The translations under genes and the position numbers were made by a program. The notes under the pieces are model-generated. The model was given only the letters and a program-made list of their open reading frames with translations, did not search any database and was not told the DNA's origin. A stretch of 64,000 bases of DNA from the NCBI GenBank assembly GCA_963720945.1, contig CAVRHH010000017.1, positions 18,662-82,661 on the forward strand. Direction: 5' to 3'. Below are positions 42,599 to 51,248 of this stretch, piece after piece. Each line of letters starts with the position of its first letter. The stretch's first letter is position 1. This DNA comes from Bog-532 sp963720945. GTDB taxonomy: Bacteria; Actinomycetota; Actinomycetes; Streptosporangiales; Streptosporangiaceae.

Positions 42599-43536
42599 GC
42601 CACTTCTTCACCGCGGCCGTCCTGTCGGCCACCATCGCGTCCGGCATCGCCCTCGGCGCACCGCTGCTGCTGGCCGCCCTCGGGGAGACGGTCGGGCAGC
42701 GCAGCGGCGTGCTGAACCTGGGCGTCGACGGCATCATGCTGCTCGCCGCGTTCGGTGCCTACCTGGTCGCGCTGCGGACCGGCAGTATCGGGTGGGGGGT
42801 CCTCGTCGCCCTGGGCATCGGCGTCGTGATGGGCCTGATCACCGCATTCATCAACGTGACGATCGGCGCCGAGCAGGGCATCAGCGGTATCGGGATCTAC
42901 ATCGCCGCGCTCGGCCTGTCCGGGCTGCTCTTCGAGCGGTACGTCGGCACCCCGACGCCGATCACCAACAGCCGCGGGCCGTTCGTGGCGGTGCACATCC
43001 CGCTGCTGGACAGGATTCCGTACCTCGGGACCATGCTGTTCAAGCAGAACATCCTGGTCTACGCCGCGCTGCTGCTGGTCCCCGCGCTCACCTACGTGCT
43101 GCACCACACCACGTACGGGATGAACGTGCACGCGGCCGGGGAGAACCCGGCGGCCGCCGACAGCCTCGGCGTCAGCGTGACCCGGGTGCGCTACACCGCG
43201 GTCATCTTCGGCAGCACGATGGCCGGCGTGGCCGGGGCCTCGCTGCTCATCCTGGACGGCATCTTCCAGGAGAACCTCACCCAGGGGGCCGGGTTCATCG
43301 CCGTCGCGCTGGTGTACTTCGGCGGCTGGCGGCCGGCCGGGGTCGCCGTCGGTGCCCTGCTCTACGGGCTGACCGGATCGGTCATCCTCACCTTGAAGAC
43401 GCTCGGCATCATCCCGCTGTCCCTTTCCGACCTCGCGGCGACGGCCCCGGCGGTGATCGTCGTGCTGGCCCTGCTCTTCCTGGTCGGGCGGTACCGGCAG
43501 CCCGCCGCGCTCGGCAAGCCGTACCTGCGGCAGTGA
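42595..43536 (+). CDS. BMP-type ABC importer permease 2 (YufQ-like)
   Basis: 313 residues from GTG 42595, translationally coupled to permease 1. 'LLLAALGETVGQRSGVLNLG' with 'GVDGIMLLAAFGAYLV' is the hallmark of this permease group; 'TIGAEQGISGIGIYIAALGL', 'HAAGENPAAADSLGVSVTRV' (cytoplasmic EAA loop), 'EAG'-like 'DGIFQENLTQGAGFIAVALV' follow. About eight helices. Forms a heterodimer with permease 1. Confidence 0.94.
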   Translation: MSHFFTAAVLSATIASGIALGAPLLLAALGETVGQRSGVLNLGVDGIMLLAAFGAYLVALRTGSIGWGVLVALGIGVVMGLITAFINVTIGAEQGISGIGIYIAALGLSGLLFERYVGTPTPITNSRGPFVAVHIPLLDRIPYLGTMLFKQNILVYAALLLVPALTYVLHHTTYGMNVHAAGENPAAADSLGVSVTRVRYTAVIFGSTMAGVAGASLLILDGIFQENLTQGAGFIAVALVYFGGWRPAGVAVGALLYGLTGSVILTLKTLGIIPLSLSDLAATAPAVIVVLALLFLVGRYRQPAALGKPYLRQ

Positions 43537-43588
43537 CCTGGCCCTGGCTGTCACGGCACGCAGTAAACCAGATAAGAGAGGCAAGATA

Positions 43589-44596
43589 ATGAACATATCC
43601 TTCACCAGGACGCGGTGGCTGGCCGCGGGGGCTGCGGTCCTGATCCTGGCCGCCGGGTGCGGCAGCAGCAGTGCCAAGCCCACGGCGGCCTCCAGCCAGG
43701 CCCCCCCGGTACTCAAGGTCGCGCTGATCACCCCCAGCGCCACCAACGACCTGGCGTTCAGCCAGGCCATGTACGCCGCGCTGCAGTCGGTGCAGGCCAA
43801 GTACGGTCTGAAGATCTCGGTCCAGGACAACATGTTCGTGGTGTCGGACGCGGCCAACGCGATGCAGCAGTTCGCGTCGCAGGGCTACAACCTCATCATT
43901 GCCAACGGATCGCAGTACGGCAGCACGGTTCAGCAGCTGGCCGCCAAGTATCCCAAGGTGTCGTTCGCCTGGGGCACGGCCGGGTCGACGTACGGCCTGA
44001 AGAACGTGTTCGCCTACCAGGCCGCGGCCAATGAGGGCGGCTATGTGCAGGGCTACATGGCCGGGCTGCTGAGCAAGAAGAAGGTGGTCGGGGTCATCGG
44101 CCCTATCAACGTGGGTGACGCCCAGCTGTACACCGGGGGCTTCAAGGCCGGTGTCCTCGCTGCCGACCAGCACGCGACCGTGCACCTGTCGTTCACCGGC
44201 TCGTTCAGCGACGTGTCCCTGATGGCCAGCGCGGCCAAGTCCTATGTGTCCGAGGGCGCGGACGTGCTCACCGGCAGTTCCCAGTCGGTGGTCGGCGCGA
44301 TCGGCGTGGCCAAGTCCGACAACGTGGCCTGGTTCGGCACCCAGTGGGATCAGTCGTCGCTGGCCCCGGCGGACGTGGTCTCCAGCCAGGCTTACAACTG
44401 GGTTCCGGTGCTGTCGCAGATTTTCACCGCGATCCGGGCGGGCAAGCTGGGCGGTGCGACCTACACGATCACGCTGAAGAACGGCGGGGAGAAGATCGAG
44501 TTCAACCCGGGCTACCAGTTGCCCGCCTCGGTCAAGTCCGCGGGCGAATCGGTGGCCGGGAAGATCCAGTCCGGCGCGATCACGCCGCCTCAGTGA
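43589..44596 (+). CDS. BMP-family substrate-binding lipoprotein
   Basis: 335 residues from ATG 43589 (AGAGAGG upstream). Signal peptide with lipobox 'LAAGC' (Cys about 25), Ser-rich linker, then a type I periplasmic-binding fold of the Bmp/Med family: 'LKVALITPSATNDLAFSQAM', 'GYNLIIANGSQYGSTVQQLA', 'VVGVIGPINVGDAQLYTGGF' and 'ADVLTGSSQSVVGAIGVAKS'. Family members bind nucleosides or purines; 'FSQAMYAAL' replaces the usual 'Fn...yeGl'. Lipid-anchored outside the cell, feeding the two permeases. Confidence 0.93.
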   Translation: MNISFTRTRWLAAGAAVLILAAGCGSSSAKPTAASSQAPPVLKVALITPSATNDLAFSQAMYAALQSVQAKYGLKISVQDNMFVVSDAANAMQQFASQGYNLIIANGSQYGSTVQQLAAKYPKVSFAWGTAGSTYGLKNVFAYQAAANEGGYVQGYMAGLLSKKKVVGVIGPINVGDAQLYTGGFKAGVLAADQHATVHLSFTGSFSDVSLMASAAKSYVSEGADVLTGSSQSVVGAIGVAKSDNVAWFGTQWDQSSLAPADVVSSQAYNWVPVLSQIFTAIRAGKLGGATYTITLKNGGEKIEFNPGYQLPASVKSAGESVAGKIQSGAITPPQ

Positions 44597-44637
44597 GACC
44601 AGCACGGTAGCGACCAGCACGGGAAAGGGAGACGGCG

Positions 44638-46188
44638 TTGGCGAGTACCCCTGCGGCGGCCGGCCCGCTGCTCGAGATGCGCGGGATCACCAAGCGCTTC
44701 CCGGGGGTGCTCGCCAGCGACCGGGTTGACTTCGATGTCCGGGCCGGCGAGGTGCATGCCCTGTTCGGCGAGAACGGTGCAGGCAAGAGCACGCTCATGC
44801 GGATCCTGTACGGCCTCTGCCCGCCGGACGAAGGCGAGATCCTGCTGCGCGGGGAGCCCGTCGCCATCCGGTCCCCCGCGACGGCCATCGCCCGCGGCAT
44901 CGGCATGATTCACCAGCACTTCATGCTGGTGCCCACGATGACCGTGGCGCAGAACGTGGCGCTCGGGCTAAAGTCCTCCCGCGGCCCGCTCATCGACCCG
45001 GGCCGGGTCAGCGTCCGCATCCGGGAGCTGTCCGACCGCTACGGGCTCTCGATCGATCCGGACGCCCTGGTCCGGCAGCTGTCGGTCGGTGAGCGCCAGC
45101 GAGTGGAGATCATCAAGACGCTCTACCGCGACGTCTCGCTGCTCGTGCTCGACGAGCCCACGGCGGTGCTGACGCCAGGCGAGGTGCGCGACCTGTTCGG
45201 CGTGCTGACGGTGATGATCAGCAACGGCCTGGGCGTGGTCTTCATCTCGCACAAGATGAACGAAGTGCTCGAGCTGTCCAACCGGATCACCGTGCTGCGC
45301 GGCGGCCGGAAGATCGCCACCGTCGACGCCGCGAGCACGTCCAGGGCCGAGCTCGCCACGATGATGGTCGGGCACGAGGTCGCGCCGCTGCCCGTGCCGC
45401 CCGGGACGCCGGACGGGGCGGTGCGGCTCGCGGTGACCGGTCTGCGCGCGGCCGGCGATCGCGGCAGTGAGGCGGTACGCGGGCTGTCGCTGACGGCCCG
45501 GTCAGGCGAGATCCTCGGCATCGCCGGCGTCTCCGGCAACGGGCAGCGCGAACTGGCCGAGACCATCGCCGGGCTGCGCCCGGTGACCGACGGCAGCATC
45601 GTCCTGGACGGCACGGACGTGACCGGCCGCAAGCCGGCCGCTGTGCGCGGCGCGGGCCTGGGCTACGTCCCCGAGGAGCGGATGCGGGACGGGGTCATCG
45701 GGGATTTCACCGTCGCTGAGAACCTGCTGCTGGTGGACAGCACCAGCCCCGCCTTCTTTCGGCGGGGGCTCCTGCGCCGGGAAGCCGTCCGGCGGCATTG
45801 CGCCGGGCTGGTCGCCGATTTCAGCATCCGGACGCCGCGCCTGGAGACGCCCGCCCGTAACCTGTCTGGCGGCAACATCCAGAAGCTGATCATGGCGCGC
45901 GAGCTGTCCCGCGCACCGGCGGTGCTGCTGGTGGCGCAGCCCACCCGCGGCATCGACGTCGCCTCCTCGCGGTACATCCACCAGCGGCTGCTGGGCCAGC
46001 GCGACGCGGGCACCGCCGTCGTGGTCATCTCCGAGGACCTGGATGAGGTGATGACGATCTGCGACCGGCTGCTCGTCGTGTACGAGGGCCGTATCGCCGG
46101 CGAGGCCGACCCGCGCACGGTCAGCCGCGAGGCGATCGGCCTGCTGATGGCCGGGACCGCGTCCGGCCCGGCGCGGCACAGCGGCTAG
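44638..46188 (+). CDS. BMP-type ABC importer double ATPase
   Basis: 516 residues from TTG 44638 (AGGGAGA upstream; next Met is inside the domain). Two ATP-binding domains, as in RbsA/YufO. Domain 1: 'MRGITKRFPGVLASDRVDF', Walker A 'FGENGAGKSTLMRILYG', signature 'RQLSVGERQRVEIIKTLYRD', Walker B 'LLVLDEPTAVLTPGEVRDLF'. Domain 2 (from about 260): Walker A replaced by 'IAGVSGNGQRELAETIAGL', signature 'ARNLSGGNIQKLIMARELSR', Walker B 'VLLVAQPTRGIDVAS' with Gln for the usual catalytic Asp-Glu. The weak second site is typical of the family. Energises purine-like uptake. Confidence 0.94.
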   Translation: MASTPAAAGPLLEMRGITKRFPGVLASDRVDFDVRAGEVHALFGENGAGKSTLMRILYGLCPPDEGEILLRGEPVAIRSPATAIARGIGMIHQHFMLVPTMTVAQNVALGLKSSRGPLIDPGRVSVRIRELSDRYGLSIDPDALVRQLSVGERQRVEIIKTLYRDVSLLVLDEPTAVLTPGEVRDLFGVLTVMISNGLGVVFISHKMNEVLELSNRITVLRGGRKIATVDAASTSRAELATMMVGHEVAPLPVPPGTPDGAVRLAVTGLRAAGDRGSEAVRGLSLTARSGEILGIAGVSGNGQRELAETIAGLRPVTDGSIVLDGTDVTGRKPAAVRGAGLGYVPEERMRDGVIGDFTVAENLLLVDSTSPAFFRRGLLRREAVRRHCAGLVADFSIRTPRLETPARNLSGGNIQKLIMARELSRAPAVLLVAQPTRGIDVASSRYIHQRLLGQRDAGTAVVVISEDLDEVMTICDRLLVVYEGRIAGEADPRTVSREAIGLLMAGTASGPARHSG

Positions 46189-46239
46189 CCCGGTACGCGG
46201 AACCCGGAACCGGCCGGACGCAGCGCGGCCCGCACCTGG

Positions 46240-47595
46240 TCATATGCCTGATCGCTGTACGCCCGTGAACAGCACCGCTACCGTGTGCTCCGGCGCGATG
46301 GCACCGGATGCGAGCAGTCCGGGCAGCCCGGCCAGGCCCGCGGTACCCGTCGGGCCGGCGGGGTAACCAGCCTGCACGCCGAGCCGGTGCGCCGCGCCGA
46401 GCTGATCTTCGGACACCACCACCGGCCTCCCGCCGGTGCGGAGCATGCCTTCCACCACGGCACGCCAGTCGTACGTCTCGTCGTCAAGGATCCCGGCGGC
46501 CAGGCTCTTCGGCTCGTTCTCCCACGGCCACATGAAATCCGACCGGTGCCGGGCCGCGGCGGCGACCGCGGCCTGGATATCAGGCGCCGCCGGGTCGGCG
46601 GGCAGCGTGCCGCGGACCAGCTCGTAGGCGCGTTCCAGCGGGTGGGCGCCCTCGGTCTGCACGGTGTGTACCCGTGGCACGCCGGCTGCGGCGCCGAGTG
46701 CCGCGGCCTCGGTGCACGCGTTGATGCAGGCGGTGGCGAGGGCTCCGCCGCCGACCTGGACGACGAGGTGGTCCAGGGCCACGCCGGCCGCGCTCAGCCC
46801 GGCGACCAGCTCGAAGCCGAGCGTCTCGCCGCCCTCGATGACCAGGCCGTTCAGGTTGCCCTGGCAGGTGAACGGGATCGCCCCGCTGGCCAGCTCGGCG
46901 CGCAGCCGGTGACAGGACGGGTCGCCCGGCTGGCCTGGCTGCCGGGGGCAGGTGCTGATATTCGCTCCCAGGTCGGCGAGCCGCGCCACGGTGCCGGGCT
47001 CGGCGTCCGAGGGCACGAACACCCGCAGCGGCCAGTCCGCGGCCCGGGCCAGCACGGCGGCGGCGAGCGCGGCGTTGCCGCAGCTGGCGATGGCCAGCTC
47101 CGGGCGCCGGGCCGGGTCGGTGCTGCCGATCCGCTCGGCGACCAGCAGGTGCAGCAGCACGCCCATCAGGTGACGGCCCTTATGCGAGCCCGCCACGTTG
47201 CCGGTCTCGTCCTTCACCCAGACCCCGCCGGGCGCGCGGAATCCGAGCACGTCACTGAGCTGTTCATCGCGCCGCAGCGGGGTACGCCGGAAGCCGTGCC
47301 CGTCGACCGAGGCGATCCGCTCGTCGAGCCAGCCGACCAGGGCGCAGAAGTCCTCGTCGGCCAGGCCGCCGTTGATGGCCCGGTGGTAGCTGTGCAGCAG
47401 GCCGCGGTAGGCGGCGAATGGCTCGGCCTGGCCGCCGGCGGCCGGGAAGCGTACCTGGCCGGGGTCCAGGACCCGGACGATCACGTGGTCGATGTCGTCG
47501 TCCCCGGCGTTGCGGCAGGCGAACGGATAGGGCTCGGACCGCTCAGGTGCGGTCCCGCAGCCCGCGCAGACCAGGGTGGACGCGCCCTGGCTCAT
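46240..47595 (-). CDS. PLP-dependent lyase, threonine-synthase/diaminopropionate-lyase-like
   Basis: 451 residues from ATG 47595, overlapping the previous stop (ATGA). An N-terminal Cys-rich segment 'LVCAGCGTAPERSEPYPFAC' is a possible zinc ribbon as in threonine synthases. Fold-type II core: 'VWVKDETGNVAGSHKGRHLM' (Schiff-base Lys in SHKGRH), 'LAIASCGNAALAAAVLARAA' (substrate loop), 'DHLVVQVGGGALATACINAC' (PLP phosphate Gly loop) and 'GPTGTAGLAGLPGLL' (Ser/Thr-Gly near pyridine N). Second of two coupled PLP enzymes facing the importer operon. By context it may deaminate an amino acid released at the end of the purine-like pathway (compare YgeX); this is inference. Confidence 0.8.
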   Translation of the reverse strand: MSQGASTLVCAGCGTAPERSEPYPFACRNAGDDDIDHVIVRVLDPGQVRFPAAGGQAEPFAAYRGLLHSYHRAINGGLADEDFCALVGWLDERIASVDGHGFRRTPLRRDEQLSDVLGFRAPGGVWVKDETGNVAGSHKGRHLMGVLLHLLVAERIGSTDPARRPELAIASCGNAALAAAVLARAADWPLRVFVPSDAEPGTVARLADLGANISTCPRQPGQPGDPSCHRLRAELASGAIPFTCQGNLNGLVIEGGETLGFELVAGLSAAGVALDHLVVQVGGGALATACINACTEAAALGAAAGVPRVHTVQTEGAHPLERAYELVRGTLPADPAAPDIQAAVAAAARHRSDFMWPWENEPKSLAAGILDDETYDWRAVVEGMLRTGGRPVVVSEDQLGAAHRLGVQAGYPAGPTGTAGLAGLPGLLASGAIAPEHTVAVLFTGVQRSGI

Positions 47596-49085
47596 GCGGT
47601 GACCCCGGTCCGCCCGTTGAACTGGCGGATCATCTCGTCCCACGCGTCCGTCTTGCTGCGCAGGCCGGTCCAGAACGACGGCTCCCAGCGTGCGGCGAAC
47701 GACTCGACCGGCACGCCCTGCTGCTCGACCCAGGTGAAGTAGCCGAGGTCGAAGATCCGCCGGCGGTCTGTGCGCGTGGTCTCCAGCAGCTCATCGGTGC
47801 CCGCGCCGAGCATCCACCGGCCGAACGCCTCAGCGGCGGCGATCTCGTCGAAGCCGCGGGGGAAGTCACGGGCCGCGATCCGGGCCCGCTCGCTGCCATA
47901 CATGCTGGCCCCGTCGGTGGCGACCGTGGCGATCACGTCGTCCGGCCCGAGGTCGAGGTACTTCGCGAGCTTCACGCTCGCCAGGATGTTGCAGATGGAC
48001 GACAGCCCGAACAGTGGCAGCGCGGCGATGACGGCCTCGCTCACGCCGCGCCGGCCGCGCAGGTAGGCCAGGCCCGGCTCAGCGAACAGCAGCGCCAGGT
48101 GGTCGGTCGCCTGGTCGGACACTGCGGCCACGAAGTCGGTGCTGGCCACGTTGTGGATCAGAGGGATGTGTTTGTCCCCGATGCCCTGAATGTTGTGCTC
48201 GCCGAAGCCGTTGCGCAGCATGGTGGGGCACTGCGACGCTTCGACGGCGGTGATGGCGGCGCCGTGGGTTTCCTTGAGGTAGTCACCGGCGCCGAGGGTG
48301 CCCGCCGATCCAGAGGCCGAGACGAACGCCCTCAGCCGGAGGCTGGGGTCGGCGCGGCGCATGTCCCCGAACATGGCGGCCAGCGCCCGCCCGGTGACCA
48401 GGTAATGCACCAGGTGGTTGCCGAACTCGGCGAACTGGTTGAAGATCACGTTGTCCGGGTCCGCGGCCAGCTCGGCGCACCGGTCGTAAATTTCCTTGAC
48501 GCTGCTTTCCGTGCCGGGCGTGCGGATGATGTCGGACGGATCGCCGACCCAGCCGCCGAGCCAGTCAAAGCGTTCCCGGCTCATCCCCTCGGGCAGCACC
48601 GCCACTCCGCGGCAGCCCAGCAGGCGGGAGATCGCCACCCCGCCCCGGCAGTAGTTGCCGGTGGACGGCCAGATGGCCCGGTGCCGGGTCGGGTCGAACT
48701 GCCCGGTGATAATCCGCGGCGCCAGGCAGCCGTAGGCGGCCAGCACCTTGTGCGAGCCGATCATCGGGAAACGCGCGCCGATCGCCACCATGATCGTGGC
48801 CTCGACGCCGGTGAGCTCCCCGGGCAGCACGACGTAGCCGGGGACGGTGGCCAGGCGCGCGCGGTCGGCGCCGTTGTACCAGTGCACCCGGAACAGGTTC
48901 AGCGGATGCGCCGCGTCCGGCCGCACCCCGGCCAGCGCCGTGCGGACCGCCGCCGGGATGCCATCCACCGGGCCGGCCAGCTGCGCGAACGTCGGCAGCA
49001 GCACCCTCGCGTCCCGGAACCGGGCCACCGACCGATCGTAGACATCGCTATCCACGACATGGTCTTCGAGTCCCAGCGTCGTCAT
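47592..49085 (-). CDS. PLP-dependent cysteine-synthase-like enzyme
   Basis: 497 residues from ATG 49085 (ribosome site weak; the upstream frame runs through a repeat and is doubtful). Fold-type II enzyme: 'GARFPMIGSHKVLAAYGCLA' (likely PLP Lys in GSHK), 'IWPSTGNYCRGGVAISRLLG' (STGN substrate loop), 'GVAVLPEGMSRERFDWL', 'SASGSAGTLGAGDYLKE' (phosphate Gly loop) and 'VATDGASMYGSERARIA'. Longer than CysK (about 310), with an extra C-terminal domain from about 400. Coupled by ATGA to the next PLP gene. Reaction unknown; partner enzymes suggest lyase/deaminase chemistry on a pathway intermediate. Confidence 0.8.
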   Translation of the reverse strand: MTTLGLEDHVVDSDVYDRSVARFRDARVLLPTFAQLAGPVDGIPAAVRTALAGVRPDAAHPLNLFRVHWYNGADRARLATVPGYVVLPGELTGVEATIMVAIGARFPMIGSHKVLAAYGCLAPRIITGQFDPTRHRAIWPSTGNYCRGGVAISRLLGCRGVAVLPEGMSRERFDWLGGWVGDPSDIIRTPGTESSVKEIYDRCAELAADPDNVIFNQFAEFGNHLVHYLVTGRALAAMFGDMRRADPSLRLRAFVSASGSAGTLGAGDYLKETHGAAITAVEASQCPTMLRNGFGEHNIQGIGDKHIPLIHNVASTDFVAAVSDQATDHLALLFAEPGLAYLRGRRGVSEAVIAALPLFGLSSICNILASVKLAKYLDLGPDDVIATVATDGASMYGSERARIAARDFPRGFDEIAAAEAFGRWMLGAGTDELLETTRTDRRRIFDLGYFTWVEQQGVPVESFAARWEPSFWTGLRSKTDAWDEMIRQFNGRTGVTA

Positions 49086-49089
49086 CTGC

Positions 49090-49160
49090 CCATCACGCTT
49101 CCCGTCACGCTTCCCATCAGTATCCCGGCGTTTTCCATCAGTATCCCGGCGTTCGAAGAT
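49090..49160. repeat. short tandem repeats ahead of the PLP pair
   Basis: Minus strand: GATACTGATGG-type and GGGAAGCGTGA-type units repeat (CATCAGTATCCCGGCGTT appears twice near 49117-49150 on the + strand; CACGCTTCCC repeats at 49095-49115). This makes extension of the PLP gene beyond ATG 49085 unreliable. Confidence 0.6.
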
Positions 49161-49343
49161 CGGGTCCTGCCGGCCACCCTCCCGGTCGCCGCTGCCTGGG
49201 GCCGTCAGTACGCGCAGCCCCTCCGGTGATCGACGCGCTTGTTGCAGCAACGGCGCGGGTGCACGGCATGACCGTGCTCACCCGCAACGTCAAGGACTTT
49301 GAGCTGGCCGGAGTCGAGGTTCTCAATCCCTTCGCTGAGTAAG
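49139..49343 (+). pseudogene. PIN-domain (VapC) toxin remnant
   Basis: 'EDRVLPATLPVAAAWGRQYA' ends in a stop at 49229, and one frame over 'VIDALVAATARVHGMTVLTR' and 'NVKDFELAGVEVLNPFAE' continue to TAA 49341-49343. This is the second half of a FitB/VapC-type PIN toxin (Asp of 'DALVAATA', 'TRNVKDF'). The N-terminal Asp motif and antitoxin are missing: a dead module. Confidence 0.75.
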
Positions 49344-49528
49344 CCGTCACAGCAGAAACGCTGCGGCTGCGGAGGTGTTCCGGGCAATTGCGTACGTCGC
49401 GGGCGTTCGGCCGCATCCCCGGGGCTAAGGTGGTGTGTCGCGGCCGCCCGGGATCTCGGCGGGTAGGATGATGAATTCTGTCAGTAAGTCACGTAAAGGC
49501 TGCATTCGGTAACCTGCCTGGAGGTGCC

Positions 49529-51136
49529 ATGGCCGTTCCCCGGGATGTGCGGGGCCGGAGTGGTGCTGCGCGCCTTCAGGCCGACGGGGTTGACAGCGGG
49601 GCCCGGGGCACGCCGCCGGACGGGGTGGCCCGGTGGGCGATGCGGGTGCCGTGGCTCTGGCCGACGCTGCTGACGCTGCTGCTTGGCTGCTATCAGCTTG
49701 GCCGGCCGGAGCTGTGGGCGGATGAGCTGTGGAGCTGGTCGTTCGCCGCCGATCCGGTGCACGAACTGGTCGTGAGCGCGAGCAGGTCCAATCCGGCCGA
49801 GCTTGTTTATGACCTGGTGCTGCATTACTGGATGGCGGCGTTCGGCGATTCGGCCGTGGCGATGCGGATGCTGTCGGTGCTGGCCATGGCCGGAGCGGCG
49901 GCCTGCGTGACGCTGGCCGGGCGGAGGCTGGCCGGCGCGCGGGCGGGCCTGCTGGCGGGGCTGGTGTTCGCTTTTGTGCCGAGCGTGTCGCGGTTCGCTC
50001 AGGAGGTCCGGTTCTACGCGCCCGCGGTGCTGGCCGTGACGCTGGCCACGCTGCTGCTGCTGCGGGCCCTTGATGCGCCGTCCGTGCGGCGGTGGGCGGC
50101 CTATAGCGCTTGCCTGGCGGTGGTCGGTTACATCAACGTCGTCGCCCTGTCTGTGGTCCTCGGTCATGCGGCCGGGGCAGCTCTGCGCTGGTGGCAGGGC
50201 ACGGACGCCCGGCAGGACCGGGACGTCCGTGCCCTGCTCGGGTTCGCCGCAGCCGCGGCGGCCGGGCTGGCCGCCTGCGTGCCGCTGGTGGCCTTCAGCT
50301 TGACCAAGGCCGGGACGCAGGTCTTCTGGATAAACCGGCCGGGCCTTGACGCGTATGCCTTCGGCTCCTTCGCCCGGAACCTGTTCTTTTCGACGTCGGT
50401 GGCCGCCGCGGTGATCATTCTGAGCGTGCTGGCCTGGTCGGCCTGGCGGGCGGCAGCGTTTGCGACCGCAGTAGCCGTGCTGCCGGTGGCCGCGGTGTGG
50501 CTGCTCTCGCAGGGCCCGCATTCGTATTTCGTCGGCCGGTACCTGCTGTTCACCGTCGCCGCGTGGGCGATCTTGGCCGGGATCGCGCTCAGCCGGCTTG
50601 ACGTGCGGCTGGCGGCGGTCGCCGTCCTGGCCATCGCCGTTTTCGGCGCGAGCGACCAGCAGGTGATCAGGCAGCCGGGGGCGCACAACTGGCCGTCCTA
50701 CCCGGTCGCCTACGGCGGCTCCTACCTGGACTACGCGGTCGCCGCCAGCATGATTGCGGGCGAGGCGAGGACCGGGGACGGCATCGTCTACCAGGAGGGC
50801 AGCCTCTGGTGGCAGATGATCGGCCCGGGCCTGCAGTACTACCTGCGGCGGGACATCCCGCATGGCGTGCCGGTGCCGCGGGATCTGTTCGTCGCCGCGA
50901 CGGCCCCGCAGTCAAGCCAGATCCTCCCGGTCGCCTGCAGTCCTGCCGCGTGCCTAGGTGATGAGCCCCGGATCTGGATCGTCGGCAGCGGCCGCCTGAT
51001 TGACCCCTACCGGGCCGTCGCGGCGAACCAGGCGGCGGTGCTGCGGCCGCGCTACCGGCTCGTCCTCACCAGGCATTTCCTCAGCCTGACCGTGTTCCTG
51101 CTGATCCGCGACGCCCGGCCGGGATCGCCTGGCTGA
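49529..51136 (+). CDS. GT39/ArnT-like membrane glycosyltransferase
   Basis: 535 residues from ATG 49529 (GGAGG 4 bases upstream). About ten transmembrane helices. The first extracellular loop has 'LGRPELWADELWSWSFAADP' with the acidic Asp-Glu motif of PMT/GT39-type enzymes, followed by 'PAELVYDLVLHYWMAAFGDS' and 'ARAGLLAGLVFAFVPSVSRF' and 'AQEVRFYAPAVLAVTLATLL'. A C-terminal soluble domain (about 400-520) is extracellular. Uses polyprenyl-phosphate sugar to glycosylate lipid or protein. Acceptor unknown; no other envelope genes adjoin. Confidence 0.85.
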   Translation: MAVPRDVRGRSGAARLQADGVDSGARGTPPDGVARWAMRVPWLWPTLLTLLLGCYQLGRPELWADELWSWSFAADPVHELVVSASRSNPAELVYDLVLHYWMAAFGDSAVAMRMLSVLAMAGAAACVTLAGRRLAGARAGLLAGLVFAFVPSVSRFAQEVRFYAPAVLAVTLATLLLLRALDAPSVRRWAAYSACLAVVGYINVVALSVVLGHAAGAALRWWQGTDARQDRDVRALLGFAAAAAAGLAACVPLVAFSLTKAGTQVFWINRPGLDAYAFGSFARNLFFSTSVAAAVIILSVLAWSAWRAAAFATAVAVLPVAAVWLLSQGPHSYFVGRYLLFTVAAWAILAGIALSRLDVRLAAVAVLAIAVFGASDQQVIRQPGAHNWPSYPVAYGGSYLDYAVAASMIAGEARTGDGIVYQEGSLWWQMIGPGLQYYLRRDIPHGVPVPRDLFVAATAPQSSQILPVACSPAACLGDEPRIWIVGSGRLIDPYRAVAANQAAVLRPRYRLVLTRHFLSLTVFLLIRDARPGSPG

Positions 51137-51248
51137 CCGCCCAGCTCCTCCGGAGCACATCCAGCGTCATGATCATTCAGAAAGTCCGAGTATTCCCTTC
51201 AAGACCGCTTGATCTTTTCACCGCGATTCGTATCTGGATGATCAAGAT

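Noticed and set aside
42319..43857. 512-codon minus-strand frame
   Set aside because: Antisense of the permease genes, which carry the family motifs.
49086..49250. Longer N-terminus for the PLP enzyme
   Set aside because: Runs through short repeats rich in Asp-Gly-Lys/Arg and the antisense of the PIN fossil.
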